This document shows, piece by piece, positions 1 through 8,691 of a stretch of 64,000 nt of DNA (positions are counted from its first letter, which is position 1; each line of letters begins with the position of its first letter). Position numbers and translations under genes: made by a program. This stretch comes from [Clostridium] scindens ATCC 35704 (GTDB lineage Bacteria; Bacillota; Clostridia; Lachnospirales; Lachnospiraceae), in contig NZ_CP036170.1 of assembly GCF_004295125.1 (NCBI RefSeq), positions 1,793,501 through 1,857,500 on the forward strand, written 5' to 3'. The notes beneath the pieces are model-generated. The model had not been told where the DNA came from. It saw only the letters and a list, made by a program, of their open reading frames with translations, and ran no database searches.

Positions 1-1158
1 CGAACGACATCTATGTTTTTGCATAGCCTTTTCGTATAATTCATGCAAAGGAACAGGATTATGATTAAAATATAGTTCTAAAAATAGCATGGTTTTTCCA
101 CAGTTCGGACATTTTAAAGGATCGTAACCAAAAGAATGTAAGATTGAATCACGCCACCTATTGAGTGAAAGAAAAAAGTTATGTTTTTCTCTGGAAATGG
201 CTTTTCGTAAAAAATTGTCAGAATTACGGTGACGAGCGTAAATACCATAATAGCGAATCATTTTAAAATGTTTTTCAGGGATGTGTTGTGTTAAGCGGTC
301 AATGAATTCCAAAACAGGAACAGTTTCTGTAATAAGTTTATTGTCTTCATGACGGTTGTAATGGAAGGTGACAAAATCACCATCGTAAGAATCAATGCGA
401 GAAGTAGCAATAACAGGTCTGCCAAGATAACGACCGATATATTTGATAACCTGAGAAGGATTACACTTGTTAGGCATGGCGCGAACATAAAAACCATTTT
501 TATCTTTTGCATAGATAGCAGATTTTACTTTTTTGAAAGCTGGACCTATTTTTTGATGGAGTTCATTTAAAAGAGCAGTTTGGAACGCATCACGTAAAAA
601 ATGATAGTTAAAATGTTTGAAGTGTCGCCAGGAAAGAGTATTACCAACACCACCTTCAGAAACAAGGCAGTGAATGTGAGGATTCCATTTTAAATCTCTG
701 CCAAAGGTATGAAGGACGCAAATAAATCCAGGAGTAAATAATTCAGATTTATTTTCTTTATGGAACATACGAGAAATCACGCTGTTGACTGCCGAAAAAA
801 GGCAGTTAAGAAGAGAACGGTCTTTAAGAAAAAAAGGCCGCAAAGAATCATCAATGGTAAAAACACAATGCCGATGTTGTACATCAATAATCTTAAAAGA
901 CATAGCAGTAGTTCTGTCAATGGAATACATGTTACCACAAGTTGGACAGAAGCGAGAATGACAACGAAAAGCAGTAAATTTGAAATTACCACAATTGGGA
1001 CAAATATACATGGCGCCACCATAAGATGGATCGCCACAATGAATCATTTTTTCTACATTCTCAACAATAGCATCACGAGGATGTTGAAGATAAATCATTT
1101 CTTCATAATGTTCGATAAAAATTTTTTGTAAGATATTCATAAGACCATTATGAAGCAA
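1..1158 (-). CDS. IS91-family transposase (partial, 3' end off window)
   Basis: HUH-type rolling-circle transposase of the IS91/IS801 kind. The N-terminus has a zinc-ribbon (CPNCG, then CHSRFCPTCG) followed by the Y2 transposase domain with HIHCLVSEGG, the HUH metal-binding motif. The same gene is complete in the copy at 47299-48498 (399 aa); here the last codons run off the left edge. The start is the ATG at 1158, beginning MLHNGLMNILQ; an alternative is the internal ATG seven codons on. It is expected to nick and move a single strand without target duplication. Confidence 0.88.
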   Translation of the reverse strand, partial: MLHNGLMNILQKIFIEHYEEMIYLQHPRDAIVENVEKMIHCGDPSYGGAMYICPNCGNFKFTAFRCHSRFCPTCGNMYSIDRTTAMSFKIIDVQHRHCVFTIDDSLRPFFLKDRSLLNCLFSAVNSVISRMFHKENKSELFTPGFICVLHTFGRDLKWNPHIHCLVSEGGVGNTLSWRHFKHFNYHFLRDAFQTALLNELHQKIGPAFKKVKSAIYAKDKNGFYVRAMPNKCNPSQVIKYIGRYLGRPVIATSRIDSYDGDFVTFHYNRHEDNKLITETVPVLEFIDRLTQHIPEKHFKMIRYYGIYARHRNSDNFLRKAISREKHNFFLSLNRWRDSILHSFGYDPLKCPNCGKTMLFLELYFNHNPVPLHELYEKAMQKHRCRS

Positions 1159-1233
1159 AATGAAGCAAAAAGAAACCCCTATCCCTCATGATTGAGGGGC
1201 AGGGGAGTTGAAGTGTCGAAGACACTATTTTTA
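1..1233 (-). mobile_element. IS91-family insertion sequence, copy 1 (cut by window start)
   Basis: This stretch is identical, line by line, to 47341-48573. The right end shared by both copies stops at ATTTTTA (1233 and 48573), after which the flanks differ. That end carries an AGTGTC-GAA-GACACT hairpin (1212-1226) and a C-rich/G-rich dyad just inside. It lies upstream of the transposase start, so by family knowledge it should be the terIS end. The other end (oriIS) and the small accessory gene lie outside the window. Identity implies recent transposition. Confidence 0.85.
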
Positions 1234-1261
1234 TAACAGAAATCTATGAATTAAAATCTGG

Positions 1262-1292
1262 CATCCGGTCAAAAAAGACGGGATGTTTTTTT
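1262..1292 (+). terminator. Rho-independent terminator
   Basis: CATCCGGTC, six A residues, GACGGGATG, then seven T residues. One mismatch sits in the stem. It lies just right of the IS91 end, so it probably ended a plus-strand gene whose body is now on the far side of the insertion sequence. Confidence 0.6.
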
Positions 1293-1327
1293 GTGCACTT
1301 TATTAAAAACTTTGTCTCCAAACACTG

Positions 1328-1548
1328 TATAATCCTCGGATTTCCTTTCTATAAGTGAGGGAAATATTTTTTGAAACAGAAAATTAAAAGATTTTTCGAA
1401 TCTCCTTGTATTTCTGCCTCTGACAAATGGGTTAAGTGAGGGGATCTTTAAAGAATAAAAAAGATAAGAGTGGATCTGGTTGATAAGAATAAAATTTATT
1501 TCTTTTTGACCCTGTATAATGGCCGCTCCCGGTTACGTTAAGTGAGGG
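1328..1548 (+). repeat. Tandem leader repeats TATAAT-N18-TAAGTGAGGG
   Basis: TAAGTGAGGG occurs at 1352-1361, 1433-1442 and 1539-1548. At the first and third copies TATAAT starts exactly 24 bases upstream (1328 and 1515); the middle copy has only TATTTC at that place. They may be tandem promoters of the mobilization operon or iterons for the replication protein. No gene is seen between 1234 and 1863. Confidence 0.5.
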
Positions 1549-1559
1549 GGAAATATTAT

Positions 1560-1809
1560 AGAGCAAGATCCACCCGTGTTAAGCGGTTATGCCATTCCTG
1601 GCAATCCTCTAACTTACAGGTTGAGCTCTTGATGGGGATTTTTCCAGAGCAAGATCCACCCCGTAATACACTATCGTGTATTCCTGAGTAGGGCTCTTGC
1701 CTGGGATTTCGATTCCCCATACCCTCGATGATCTGCCAATCTGGCAGATATTGGCGTCCACTGGAAAGTGGGACGCAGCACAAAAGGTAGATTCCGGCAG
1801 GACTGCCGG
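1560..1809. other. Dyad-rich region upstream of mobC, candidate oriT
   Basis: A 16-base direct repeat AGAGCAAGATCCACCC occurs at 1560-1575 and 1646-1661. It is followed by perfect hairpins AATACAC/GTGTATT (1665-1682), ATCTGCCA/TGGCAGAT (1731-1749) and CCGGCA/TGCCGG (1794-1809), and an imperfect one around 1754-1776. The position directly before a MobC gene is where transfer origins usually sit. The nick site is not identified; a structured leader controlling mobC is the alternative. Confidence 0.45.
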
Positions 1810-1863
1810 TTCTCCCCTTTGTGGTGTTACTGAAGTAACAGAAAAGAGAAGAAAGGAGGAACC

Positions 1864-2250
1864 ATGAGAAAAAAGAGATTAGAACGGGAACTGAACCATC
1901 CGCATTTTGTCGGAGTCCGGCTTTCGGATATTGAGCTGGAACTTCTGGACAGGAAGGCGGAGATTCTGGGGGTGTCCAGATCCGAATGCCTGCGGAAACT
2001 TTTGGTGGAAAAGGAGATCGTGCATCGAGTAGAAGTGGTCGCCGATATGGATGAACTGCGAAGTCTGGTGGGTGCATATGGAAAGATCGGTGTGAACCTG
2101 AATCAGATTGCACGGTACTTCAATACGGGCGGGGAACGTTCGCTGGCTATGGAGGATGAAATCCGTCACTGTATCGCGGAATTATTTGCACTCAGGGAAG
2201 AAGTGTTGAAGATGGCAGGGGATTTTGAACGGGATTATCGGGGCGGTTAA
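1864..2250 (+). CDS. MobC-family relaxosome protein
   Basis: 128-aa mobilization accessory protein. The N-terminal part reads like a ribbon-helix-helix DNA-binding domain (VRLSDIELELLDRKAEILGVSRSECLR), and the middle carries the MobC signature GKIGVNLNQIARYFN. Such proteins bind oriT and help the relaxase melt and nick it. A strong AAAGGAGG site precedes the ATG. It sits downstream of the dyad-rich candidate oriT, but its usual partner, the relaxase, is missing downstream, so mobilization would need a relaxase in trans. Confidence 0.85.
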   Translation: MRKKRLERELNHPHFVGVRLSDIELELLDRKAEILGVSRSECLRKLLVEKEIVHRVEVVADMDELRSLVGAYGKIGVNLNQIARYFNTGGERSLAMEDEIRHCIAELFALREEVLKMAGDFERDYRGG

Positions 2251-2461
2251 AGTAGTCCAGATGAATTGTTCCAAAACGATACCGAAACACGACCAAACAG
2301 CGTTTTCTGCCGTCAGACAGGATTAAACCCCAGGCAAATATATTTGAGGTCAAAAAAGCCTGTCGTAAAGGGCAAAAAATGTAAAAAATGATACCGAAAC
2401 GCGACCATATTTCGTTGTCCTGTACCAGGTACTGGCAGGATGGCAGGAAGGAGGAATGTCT

Positions 2462-2671
2462 GTGCCGAGAATGAGCAAGAAAAGAAAACAGGAATTGGCT
2501 TTTTTTCTCAATGAAAGAGGGCGGGTTGCCCACAATGACACCTGCCGGAAATGTGTTGGAGACTGCAAGCAGAGTTTCCGGACTGCGATTGTCTGTTGCC
2601 CCTGCTATGAATCCAAGCGAAGCCGCCGGCGGAAGATCAGACAGAAACAAAAGGATGGATGTGAAGAATAA
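2462..2671 (+). CDS. Small Cys-rich conserved protein of integrated elements
   Basis: About 69 aa, basic at both ends, with a cysteine cluster CRKCVGDCKQ followed by CCPCYESKR, which could bind a metal. I recognise the type as a small protein frequent in Lachnospiraceae integrated elements, but not its function. The GTG at 2462 is preferred over the ATG at 2456 because AAGGAGG ends only one base before that ATG. It overlaps the start of the downstream replication gene in another frame, suggesting coupled translation. Confidence 0.55.
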   Translation: MPRMSKKRKQELAFFLNERGRVAHNDTCRKCVGDCKQSFRTAIVCCPCYESKRSRRRKIRQKQKDGCEE

Positions 2672-3332
2672 AGATCAGATGGTATACATGACGGATCAGA
2701 CCCAGATTCCGGTATATCTTCCTTACCCACGGTTTCTGCTGGAGATGGATCTGACTCAGACAGCCAAGGTCCTGTATGCTCTGTTGCTGGATCGGGCGAG
2801 TCTTTCCAGGAAGACAGGGTGGAAGGATGAGGAAGGCCACATTTTTGTGGTTTATCCCATTGCTTATCTGTCTGACGATCTTAGAAAGAGTCACATGACT
2901 GTAAAAAAGGCATTGAATGAACTGGAAGAAGCCGGACTTCTGATGAGAAAAAAACAGGGATTTTCAAAACCGAATTTGCTGTATATCAAAATCCCGGCAG
3001 AGGGAAAGAAAAGTTTCCCTGTGAAGGATAGAAAAGTATCCCCTAATTACTTAAATAATAGTTACTTGATATATAGTCAAACAAATAAAAAGAGAGAAGC
3101 GCGCTCTGCCTATGGCGAATATCACAATGTGTTTCTCTCCGAAACAGAATATGGAGAATTGAAACAGGAGATCCGGGAAATAGACAGGCTGATCGAGGAA
3201 CTGTCCAGTTATATGCGTTCCAGTGGAAAGCAATATGCTGATCATGCTGTTACCTTGAGAAGATGGGCAGAACGGTCAGCCCCGGTAAAAAACATTCCGG
3301 ATTATACCTGCAGTGAGGAGGATAGTCTATGA
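2655..3332 (+). CDS. Replication initiator protein, RepA N-terminal type
   Basis: 225 aa if started at ATG 2655 (AAAAGG upstream); ATG 2691 is another option. The segment IPVYLPYPRFLLEMDLTQTA followed by KVLYALLLDRA is the winged-helix N-terminal domain found in RepA_N initiators of Gram-positive plasmids and integrated elements. The C-terminal third is charged and likely coiled. It overlaps the small Cys-rich gene upstream and the DnaC-like gene downstream (ATG/TGA overlap at 3329-3332), so the three form one translationally coupled unit. Role: origin recognition and melting when the element is excised (family inference). Confidence 0.75.
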   Translation: MDVKNKDQMVYMTDQTQIPVYLPYPRFLLEMDLTQTAKVLYALLLDRASLSRKTGWKDEEGHIFVVYPIAYLSDDLRKSHMTVKKALNELEEAGLLMRKKQGFSKPNLLYIKIPAEGKKSFPVKDRKVSPNYLNNSYLIYSQTNKKREARSAYGEYHNVFLSETEYGELKQEIREIDRLIEELSSYMRSSGKQYADHAVTLRRWAERSAPVKNIPDYTCSEEDSL

Positions 3333-4183
3333 ACAAGATGGTAGAAGAAACAGTAAAGAATATGATGCGGCCGAGAGAAAGAACCGGGAAGGATTACATC
3401 GGAGAAGACGGGCTCCTGTATTGTGGACAATGCCATGAACCGAAGGAGGCTTATTTCGATCAGGAGAAAATCGGAGTTTTGGGAATAAAAAAACATCCGC
3501 GTGAATGTGAGTGCCGGAGACAAAAGAGAAAAGAGGAGGAACAGTACCGGGAACAGCAGCGTCATGAAGCTGTGGTCAGAGAATTGAAGGAAGTTTGTTT
3601 TTCAAATAAATCCATGCAGGAATGGACATTTAAGAATGATAAGGGGCTTTCCGAAAATACCGTGCTTGCAAAGTTTTATGTGAAAGACTGGGAAACCATG
3701 AAGGCGGAGAATATAGGCTATCTCTTCTGGGGAGCAGTGGGAACCGGGAAAAGTTTTCTGGCAGGCTGTATTGCCAATGCACTGTTGGAACAGGAAATAG
3801 CGGTTCGCATGAACAATTTCGCGGAAGTGCTGAATGATCTGTCTGCCAATTATTCAGAGAAGAACACATACATAAAAAATCTGTGCAGAGTTCCGCTGCT
3901 GATTCTGGATGATTTTGGAATGGAGAGGGGGACAGAGTACGGACTGGAACAGATCTATGCGGTGATTGACGGCAGATATCGGAGCGGGAAGCCCCTGATC
4001 GCGACGACCAATCTGACACTGCAGGAGTTAAAGAATCCGCAGGATACAGCGCATGCCAGGATTTATGACCGGTTGCTGGAGATGTGCGTGCCGGTTCAGT
4101 TTAAAGGGGAGAGTTTCCGGAAACGTACGGCTCAGGAAAAGCTGGGACGGATGCAGAAAAGAGTAAAGGAGGAGATGAGGTAA
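3329..4183 (+). CDS. DnaC-like helicase-loader ATPase
   Basis: 284-aa AAA+ protein of the DnaC/IstB group. N-terminus has a zinc-like Cys set (YCGQC near residue 30 and CECRR near residue 60), then a charged helix; the ATPase core has Walker A GAVGTGKS near residues 134-141 and Walker B LLILDDFG near 192. Associated with the upstream initiator, it most likely loads the replicative helicase onto the element's origin. Starts at an ATG overlapping the stop codon of the upstream gene, with GAGGAGG in front. Confidence 0.85.
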   Translation: MNKMVEETVKNMMRPRERTGKDYIGEDGLLYCGQCHEPKEAYFDQEKIGVLGIKKHPRECECRRQKRKEEEQYREQQRHEAVVRELKEVCFSNKSMQEWTFKNDKGLSENTVLAKFYVKDWETMKAENIGYLFWGAVGTGKSFLAGCIANALLEQEIAVRMNNFAEVLNDLSANYSEKNTYIKNLCRVPLLILDDFGMERGTEYGLEQIYAVIDGRYRSGKPLIATTNLTLQELKNPQDTAHARIYDRLLEMCVPVQFKGESFRKRTAQEKLGRMQKRVKEEMR

Positions 4184-4378
4184 ATGAGACAGACAAAAGA
4201 AAGAGAGAGCAACTGCCGTCTGGCAGTGGATATTGAAGGTCTGGCCGCGATGCTTTCCTGCGGACAGATGACGGCAAGGAAGATTGCGGAAGATGCGGGA
4301 GCCCGGATCACCATCGGCCGCCGGGTATTGTACTCCGTACAGAAAGTGGAGAAATACCTGGAAGCAATAGCGGAATAG
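4184..4378 (+). CDS. Excisionase-like small DNA-binding protein
   Basis: 64 aa, with a helix-turn-helix of the MerR/excisionase kind: LAAMLSCGQMTARKIAEDAG followed by a basic wing (ITIGRRVLYSVQKVEKYLEA). Its place just upstream of the integrase is typical for a recombination directionality factor, but it could also be a regulator. It starts right after the stop of the DnaC-like gene. Confidence 0.65.
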   Translation: MRQTKERESNCRLAVDIEGLAAMLSCGQMTARKIAEDAGARITIGRRVLYSVQKVEKYLEAIAE

Positions 4379-4459
4379 AGGAACACAGATGTGCGTGGGG
4401 ATGGTTTTGTGCTATACTTTTCATAGACAGGACAAGACCATTCTCCACAACAGGGAGGT

Positions 4460-5698
4460 GTGGAAATTAGAGAAAGGAATGGTTTTGTGGCAAGAAAAGA
4501 CAATAGAGGAAGAAATCTGAGGACCGGGGAATCCCAGCGCAAGGATGGACTCTATATGTACCGGTACAAAGATGAACGGACTGGCAGACGCCTGGCCGTT
4601 TATTCTCCGGATCTGGCTGAACTCAGGAAAAAAGAAAAAGAGATTGAGAAAGACCAGAGCGAAGGAATTCTGACCGATACCCAATGCAAGAACATGACTC
4701 TCAATGACCTGTTTGAGATCCACATGGATACCAGAAAGCTGGCAGAGAGTACACAGGCCAATTACAGAAGGATGTGGAACAGTCTTGTGAGGAATGAACT
4801 CGGACAGATGAAAGTGGTACAGGTAAGACCATCTCATGTACGCCTGTTTTATTCTCGGCTGAGCAAACAGAAATATTCCCACAGTACCATCAAGTTTCTC
4901 CATAATATGATCTTACCGAGCTTTGAGGTGGCTGTAGATGACGATATCATCCGGAAAAATCCGGCCAAGAGAACGCTGGGAGATTATGGAGAACCGGAAA
5001 AGAAACGCACCGCCCTGTCCTTTGACCAGCAGAAAAATCTGCTGAACTATGTAAAGAACAGCGAGGTATTCCATATTTATCTGCCGCTTTTACAGGTGAT
5101 GATCGGAACCGGACTCCGCTGTGGAGAACTGATCGGGCTCACTTGGAAGGACGTAGATCTGAAGACCCGGACCGTATACGTGAATCATCAGCTGATCTAT
5201 AAGAACTATGGAGACGGGTGTGATTTTCATGTGACCATGCCGAAGACAGAAGCCGGGATCCGGGAGATTCCCATGAGCAAAATGGTGGCAAAAGCCTTTG
5301 AGACCCAGAGACGGCTGAATTTTCAGATGGGAATTCCCAGGGATGTGAAGATCGAAGGGCTTTCGAATTTCGTATTCATGAGCAGGAGCGGACGTCCTAT
5401 GATGCCGACTACTGTGAACTTTATTCTTCGGGATATTGTGAAGGCGTATAATGAGGAAGAAAATGAGCGGGCAAAGCGGGAGAGGAGAAAGCCGGAAGAG
5501 CTGCCGCACATCTCCGCCCATATTCTCAGACATACGGCCTGTACCCGGATGGCAGAGACAGATCTGGATATGAAGGTCGTTCAGTATGTAATGGGACATG
5601 CGAACATCAGTGTCACGATGGAAGTTTATAACCATATTACAGACCGGTCCAGGATTGAAAAAGAGATTGCGAAGATGGATCTGGTTCAGATCATGTGA
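4460..5698 (+). CDS. Tyrosine site-specific integrase (Tn916-type)
   Basis: 412-aa integrase. Residues ~10-60 form the arm-type DNA-binding domain (DNRGRNLRTGESQRKDGLY), ~75-170 the SAM-like core-binding domain, ~190-400 the catalytic domain with Arg in TGLRCGEL (~219), Lys in PKTEAGIREIP, HILRHT (~353-358), GHANIS and the nucleophile Tyr in MEVYNHI (~390). It cuts and rejoins att sites of the element. GTG 4460 lies only one base behind GGGAGG, so GTG 4487 could be the true start; homologs support the longer form. TATACT at 4413-4418 may be its own promoter. Confidence 0.93.
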   Translation: MEIRERNGFVARKDNRGRNLRTGESQRKDGLYMYRYKDERTGRRLAVYSPDLAELRKKEKEIEKDQSEGILTDTQCKNMTLNDLFEIHMDTRKLAESTQANYRRMWNSLVRNELGQMKVVQVRPSHVRLFYSRLSKQKYSHSTIKFLHNMILPSFEVAVDDDIIRKNPAKRTLGDYGEPEKKRTALSFDQQKNLLNYVKNSEVFHIYLPLLQVMIGTGLRCGELIGLTWKDVDLKTRTVYVNHQLIYKNYGDGCDFHVTMPKTEAGIREIPMSKMVAKAFETQRRLNFQMGIPRDVKIEGLSNFVFMSRSGRPMMPTTVNFILRDIVKAYNEEENERAKRERRKPEELPHISAHILRHTACTRMAETDLDMKVVQYVMGHANISVTMEVYNHITDRSRIEKEIAKMDLVQIM

Positions 5699-5875
5699 TG
5701 TCTCAGATTTCTTTAAGAATGATTAAAGAACTACTCGCCATGGACCTCATGAACTGCGTTCATTCGGTCGCGGCTGTCGCCTTATAGGTCCAAAACCGGA
5801 GCTGCCTTTATGTGAGCAAGCTCCCAAAAGGCACCCCGATTTCGTCCCTGCATGGCTCGTAGTTTTCGCGCAAAT

Positions 5876-5904
5876 TGGTGTAGAAATGGTGTAAAAATGG
5901 TGTA
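5876..5904 (+). repeat. Three TGGTGTA repeats at 11-base period
   Basis: TGGTGTA occurs at 5876-5882, 5887-5893 and 5898-5904, exactly one helical turn apart. The position about 180 bases after the integrase gene suggests arm-type integrase binding sites at the element end. The 5699-6002 stretch otherwise holds only hairpins (TTGGAGA...TCTCCAA near 5933-5987) and no gene. Confidence 0.5.
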
Positions 5905-6002
5905 GTAAGCCATTTTTTGAAAAAGTTAAAAAATTGGAGACCCTAAAAAAGCCCGTAAAATCAAGCTTTTTGAGGTGTTCTCCAAAAAAATATCAAAAAA
6001 AA

Positions 6003-6045
6003 TTAGCACTCACCTCTTGACAGTGCTAATAAATATTGTTATAGT
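6003..6045 (+). promoter_or_regulatory. SigA promoter overlapped by a CIRCE (HrcA) operator
   Basis: TTAGCACTC (6003-6011), nine bases, CAGTGCTAA (6021-6029) is the CIRCE inverted repeat with one mismatch (consensus right arm GAGTGCTAA). TTGACA (6017-6022) and TATAGT (6040-6045) are spaced 17 bases and the -35 box lies inside the CIRCE, so HrcA binding would block polymerase. Transcription reads into clpB-dinB. The mismatch creates the TTGACA box. Confidence 0.9.
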
Positions 6046-6096
6046 TCTCGTAGAACAACAATAATGCGGATTTCTAGGTGAAGGAGGTTCATCGCT

Positions 6097-8691
6097 ATGA
6101 ATATAAATAAATTTACGCAAAAGTCACTTCAGGCTGTCCAGGACTGCGAGAAGGTGGCTCTGGAATATGGCAACCAGGAGATCGAGCAGGAGCATCTGCT
6201 GTACGCGCTTCTGGTACAGGATGACAGCCTGATCTTAAAGTTGATGGAAAAGATGGGTATAGACAAGAATGCCATGGTCAACCGGGTGGAGGAGGCTATC
6301 CGGAAGCGCACGAAGGTGCAGGGAGGCCAGCAGTATGTTGGTCAGGATCTGAATAAGGCTTTGATCCACGCCGAGGACGAGGCTAAGCAGATGGGGGATG
6401 AGTATGTATCCGTAGAGCATCTGTTCCTTTCCATGATCAAATATCCGAACAAGGAGGTCAAGACGATCTTCCGCGAGATGGGAGTCAAGCGGGACGACTT
6501 CCTGCAGGTGCTGTCCACGGTGAGGGGTAACCAGCGGGTTACAAGCGATAATCCGGAAGACACCTACGATACGCTGAACAAATACGGCTCGGATCTGGTG
6601 GAGAGGGCAAGAGACCAGAAACTGGATCCGGTTATCGGACGTGACGCGGAGATCCGCAATCTGGTCCGCATCCTGTCACGCAAGACGAAGAACAACCCGG
6701 TGCTCATCGGCGAGCCTGGCGTCGGCAAGACGGCGGTGGTGGAAGGCCTGGCGCAGCGTATCGTGCGCGGGGATGTGCCGGAAGGCTTGAAGGATAAGAC
6801 CATATTTTCCCTGGATATGGGCGCTCTGGTAGCTGGAGCCAAGTACAGGGGCGAATTTGAGGAACGGCTGAAGGCAGTTCTGGAAGAAGTAAAGAACAGT
6901 GACGGCAGAATCATCCTGTTCATTGACGAACTGCACACCATTGTGGGCGCAGGAAAGACGGATGGAGCCATGGATGCCGGGAATATGCTCAAGCCTATGC
7001 TGGCCAGAGGAGAACTTCACTGCATCGGTGCCACCACCCTTGATGAGTACCGTCAGTATATCGAGAAGGACGCGGCGCTTGAGCGCCGGTTCCAGCCGGT
7101 CATGGTGGATGAGCCTACGGTGGAGGACGCGATCTCTATCCTGCGTGGCCTGAAGGAACGCTATGAAGTATTCCATGGCGTAAAGATCACCGACGGAGCG
7201 CTGGTCGCCGCGGCAACGCTGTCTGACCGCTACATCTCCGACCGGTTCCTTCCGGATAAGGCCATCGACCTGGTGGATGAGGCCTGCGCGCTGATCAAGA
7301 CGGAACTGGATTCCATGCCTGCAGAACTGGATGAGATGCAGCGCAAGATCATGCAGATGGAGATCGAAGCGGCGGCCCTTAAGAAGGAGGATGATCGCCT
7401 AAGCAAGGAGCGTCTGGAGCACTTGAACCAGGAACTTGCGGAACTTAGAGAGACATTTGCCGGAAAGAAGGCCCAATGGGACAATGAAAAGGTTGGCATA
7501 GAGCGGGTACAGAAGCTGCGCGAGAAGATCGAACAGGTGAACAAAGAGATCGAAAAGGCACAGCAGGCCTATGATCTGAACCGGGCAGCAGAACTTCAGT
7601 ATGGCAGGCTTCCTCAGCTGCAGAAGCAGCTGGAGGAGGAAGAGACGAAGATTAAGGACGAGGATCGTTCCTTAGTGCATGAGAGCGTCACAGATGAAGA
7701 GATCGGAAGAATCGTCTCCCGCTGGACGGGAATCCCGGTCGCCAAGCTTAATGAGAGTGAGCGGAGCAAGACCCTGCATCTGGCGGATGAACTTCATAAA
7801 AGAGTAATCGGACAGGATGAAGGGGTAGAACTGGTGACCGAAGCAATTATCCGGTCAAAGGCAGGCATCAAGGATCCGACCAAGCCCATCGGCTCATTTC
7901 TGTTCCTTGGCCCTACCGGTGTGGGAAAGACGGAACTTGCTAAGGCGCTGGCTGAGAGCCTGTTCGATGATGAGAGCAACATGGTGCGTATCGACATGAG
8001 CGAGTATATGGAGAAGTTTTCCGTATCCAGACTGATCGGGGCGCCTCCGGGATATGTCGGATATGACGAAGGCGGACAGCTGACGGAGGCGGTTCGGAGG
8101 AAGCCATATTCCGTGGTCTTGTTCGATGAGATAGAAAAGGCCCATCCGGACGTATTCAACGTACTGCTCCAGGTGCTGGATGACGGGCGGATCACCGATT
8201 CCCAGGGACGGACGGTGGACTTTAAGAACACCATCCTGATCATGACATCCAACATCGGCTCCGGCTATCTGCTGGACGGCATCGACGACCATGGCAATAT
8301 CAGCGAAGACAGCCAGCAGGCAGTCATGGAAGAGTTGAAGGCTCATTTCAGGCCGGAGTTTTTAAACCGTCTGGATGAAATGATTATGTTCAAGCCATTG
8401 ACGAAAGATAATATTTATGACATTATTGACTTGTTAGTAGCGGATGTGAATCAGCGTCTCGCGGAGAAAGAGATTTGCATTGCCCTCACTGAAGCGGCGA
8501 AAAATTACGTGGTAGAAGGCGGCTATGACCCCACCTATGGAGCAAGACCTCTGAAGCGCTATCTGCAGAAGCATGTAGAGACCCTGGCGGCCAGGCTGAT
8601 GCTTCAAGGAGACGTAGGCGCGCAGGAGACCATTGTAATAGACGCGGAGGATGGCAGATTAACGGCAAGGAGCCAGTCATTGTGTCAATAA
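6097..8691 (+). CDS. clpB: ClpB protein disaggregase
   Basis: 864-aa Hsp100 ATPase that pulls polypeptides out of aggregates together with DnaK in the cytoplasm. Clp_N repeat domain at residues 1-145, first AAA+ domain with Walker A GEPGVGKT (~205-212), coiled-coil middle domain ~400-530, second AAA+ domain with GPTGVGKT (~605-612), and the C-terminal D2-small domain. Full length for the family. AAGGAGG lies eight bases before the ATG. Control by HrcA through the CIRCE site upstream. The last ten bases overlap the start of dinB. Confidence 0.97.
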   Translation: MNINKFTQKSLQAVQDCEKVALEYGNQEIEQEHLLYALLVQDDSLILKLMEKMGIDKNAMVNRVEEAIRKRTKVQGGQQYVGQDLNKALIHAEDEAKQMGDEYVSVEHLFLSMIKYPNKEVKTIFREMGVKRDDFLQVLSTVRGNQRVTSDNPEDTYDTLNKYGSDLVERARDQKLDPVIGRDAEIRNLVRILSRKTKNNPVLIGEPGVGKTAVVEGLAQRIVRGDVPEGLKDKTIFSLDMGALVAGAKYRGEFEERLKAVLEEVKNSDGRIILFIDELHTIVGAGKTDGAMDAGNMLKPMLARGELHCIGATTLDEYRQYIEKDAALERRFQPVMVDEPTVEDAISILRGLKERYEVFHGVKITDGALVAAATLSDRYISDRFLPDKAIDLVDEACALIKTELDSMPAELDEMQRKIMQMEIEAAALKKEDDRLSKERLEHLNQELAELRETFAGKKAQWDNEKVGIERVQKLREKIEQVNKEIEKAQQAYDLNRAAELQYGRLPQLQKQLEEEETKIKDEDRSLVHESVTDEEIGRIVSRWTGIPVAKLNESERSKTLHLADELHKRVIGQDEGVELVTEAIIRSKAGIKDPTKPIGSFLFLGPTGVGKTELAKALAESLFDDESNMVRIDMSEYMEKFSVSRLIGAPPGYVGYDEGGQLTEAVRRKPYSVVLFDEIEKAHPDVFNVLLQVLDDGRITDSQGRTVDFKNTILIMTSNIGSGYLLDGIDDHGNISEDSQQAVMEELKAHFRPEFLNRLDEMIMFKPLTKDNIYDIIDLLVADVNQRLAEKEICIALTEAAKNYVVEGGYDPTYGARPLKRYLQKHVETLAARLMLQGDVGAQETIVIDAEDGRLTARSQSLCQ

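Larger units (their letters stand above)
1234..5905 (+). mobile_element. Integrated mobilizable element (IME-like), probably relaxase-deleted
   Basis: Gene order mobC, small Cys-rich protein, replication initiator, DnaC-like loader, excisionase-like protein, tyrosine integrase, all on the plus strand, with the integrase last next to short arm-type repeats. This is the layout of small mobilizable or replicative integrated elements of Clostridia. No relaxase follows mobC; the 211 bases between 2251 and 2461 are too short for one. The left boundary is hidden by the IS91 copy and the right boundary is somewhere between 5700 and 6000; no attL/attR pair could be matched by eye. Confidence 0.6.

Noticed and set aside
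1556-2113. Minus-strand 185-codon frame over the candidate oriT and mobC
   Set aside because: No recognisable motif, overlaps mobC and the hairpin array; composition looks random.
5876-5904. Possible CRISPR from the three short repeats
   Set aside because: Unit is 7 bases with 4-base spacers, far too short; no cas genes. No CRISPR array found elsewhere in the window.
6676-7176. Minus-strand open frames inside clpB and similar ones in dinB, priA and int
   Set aside because: All lie fully inside well-supported genes on the other strand and lack family motifs or ribosome sites.
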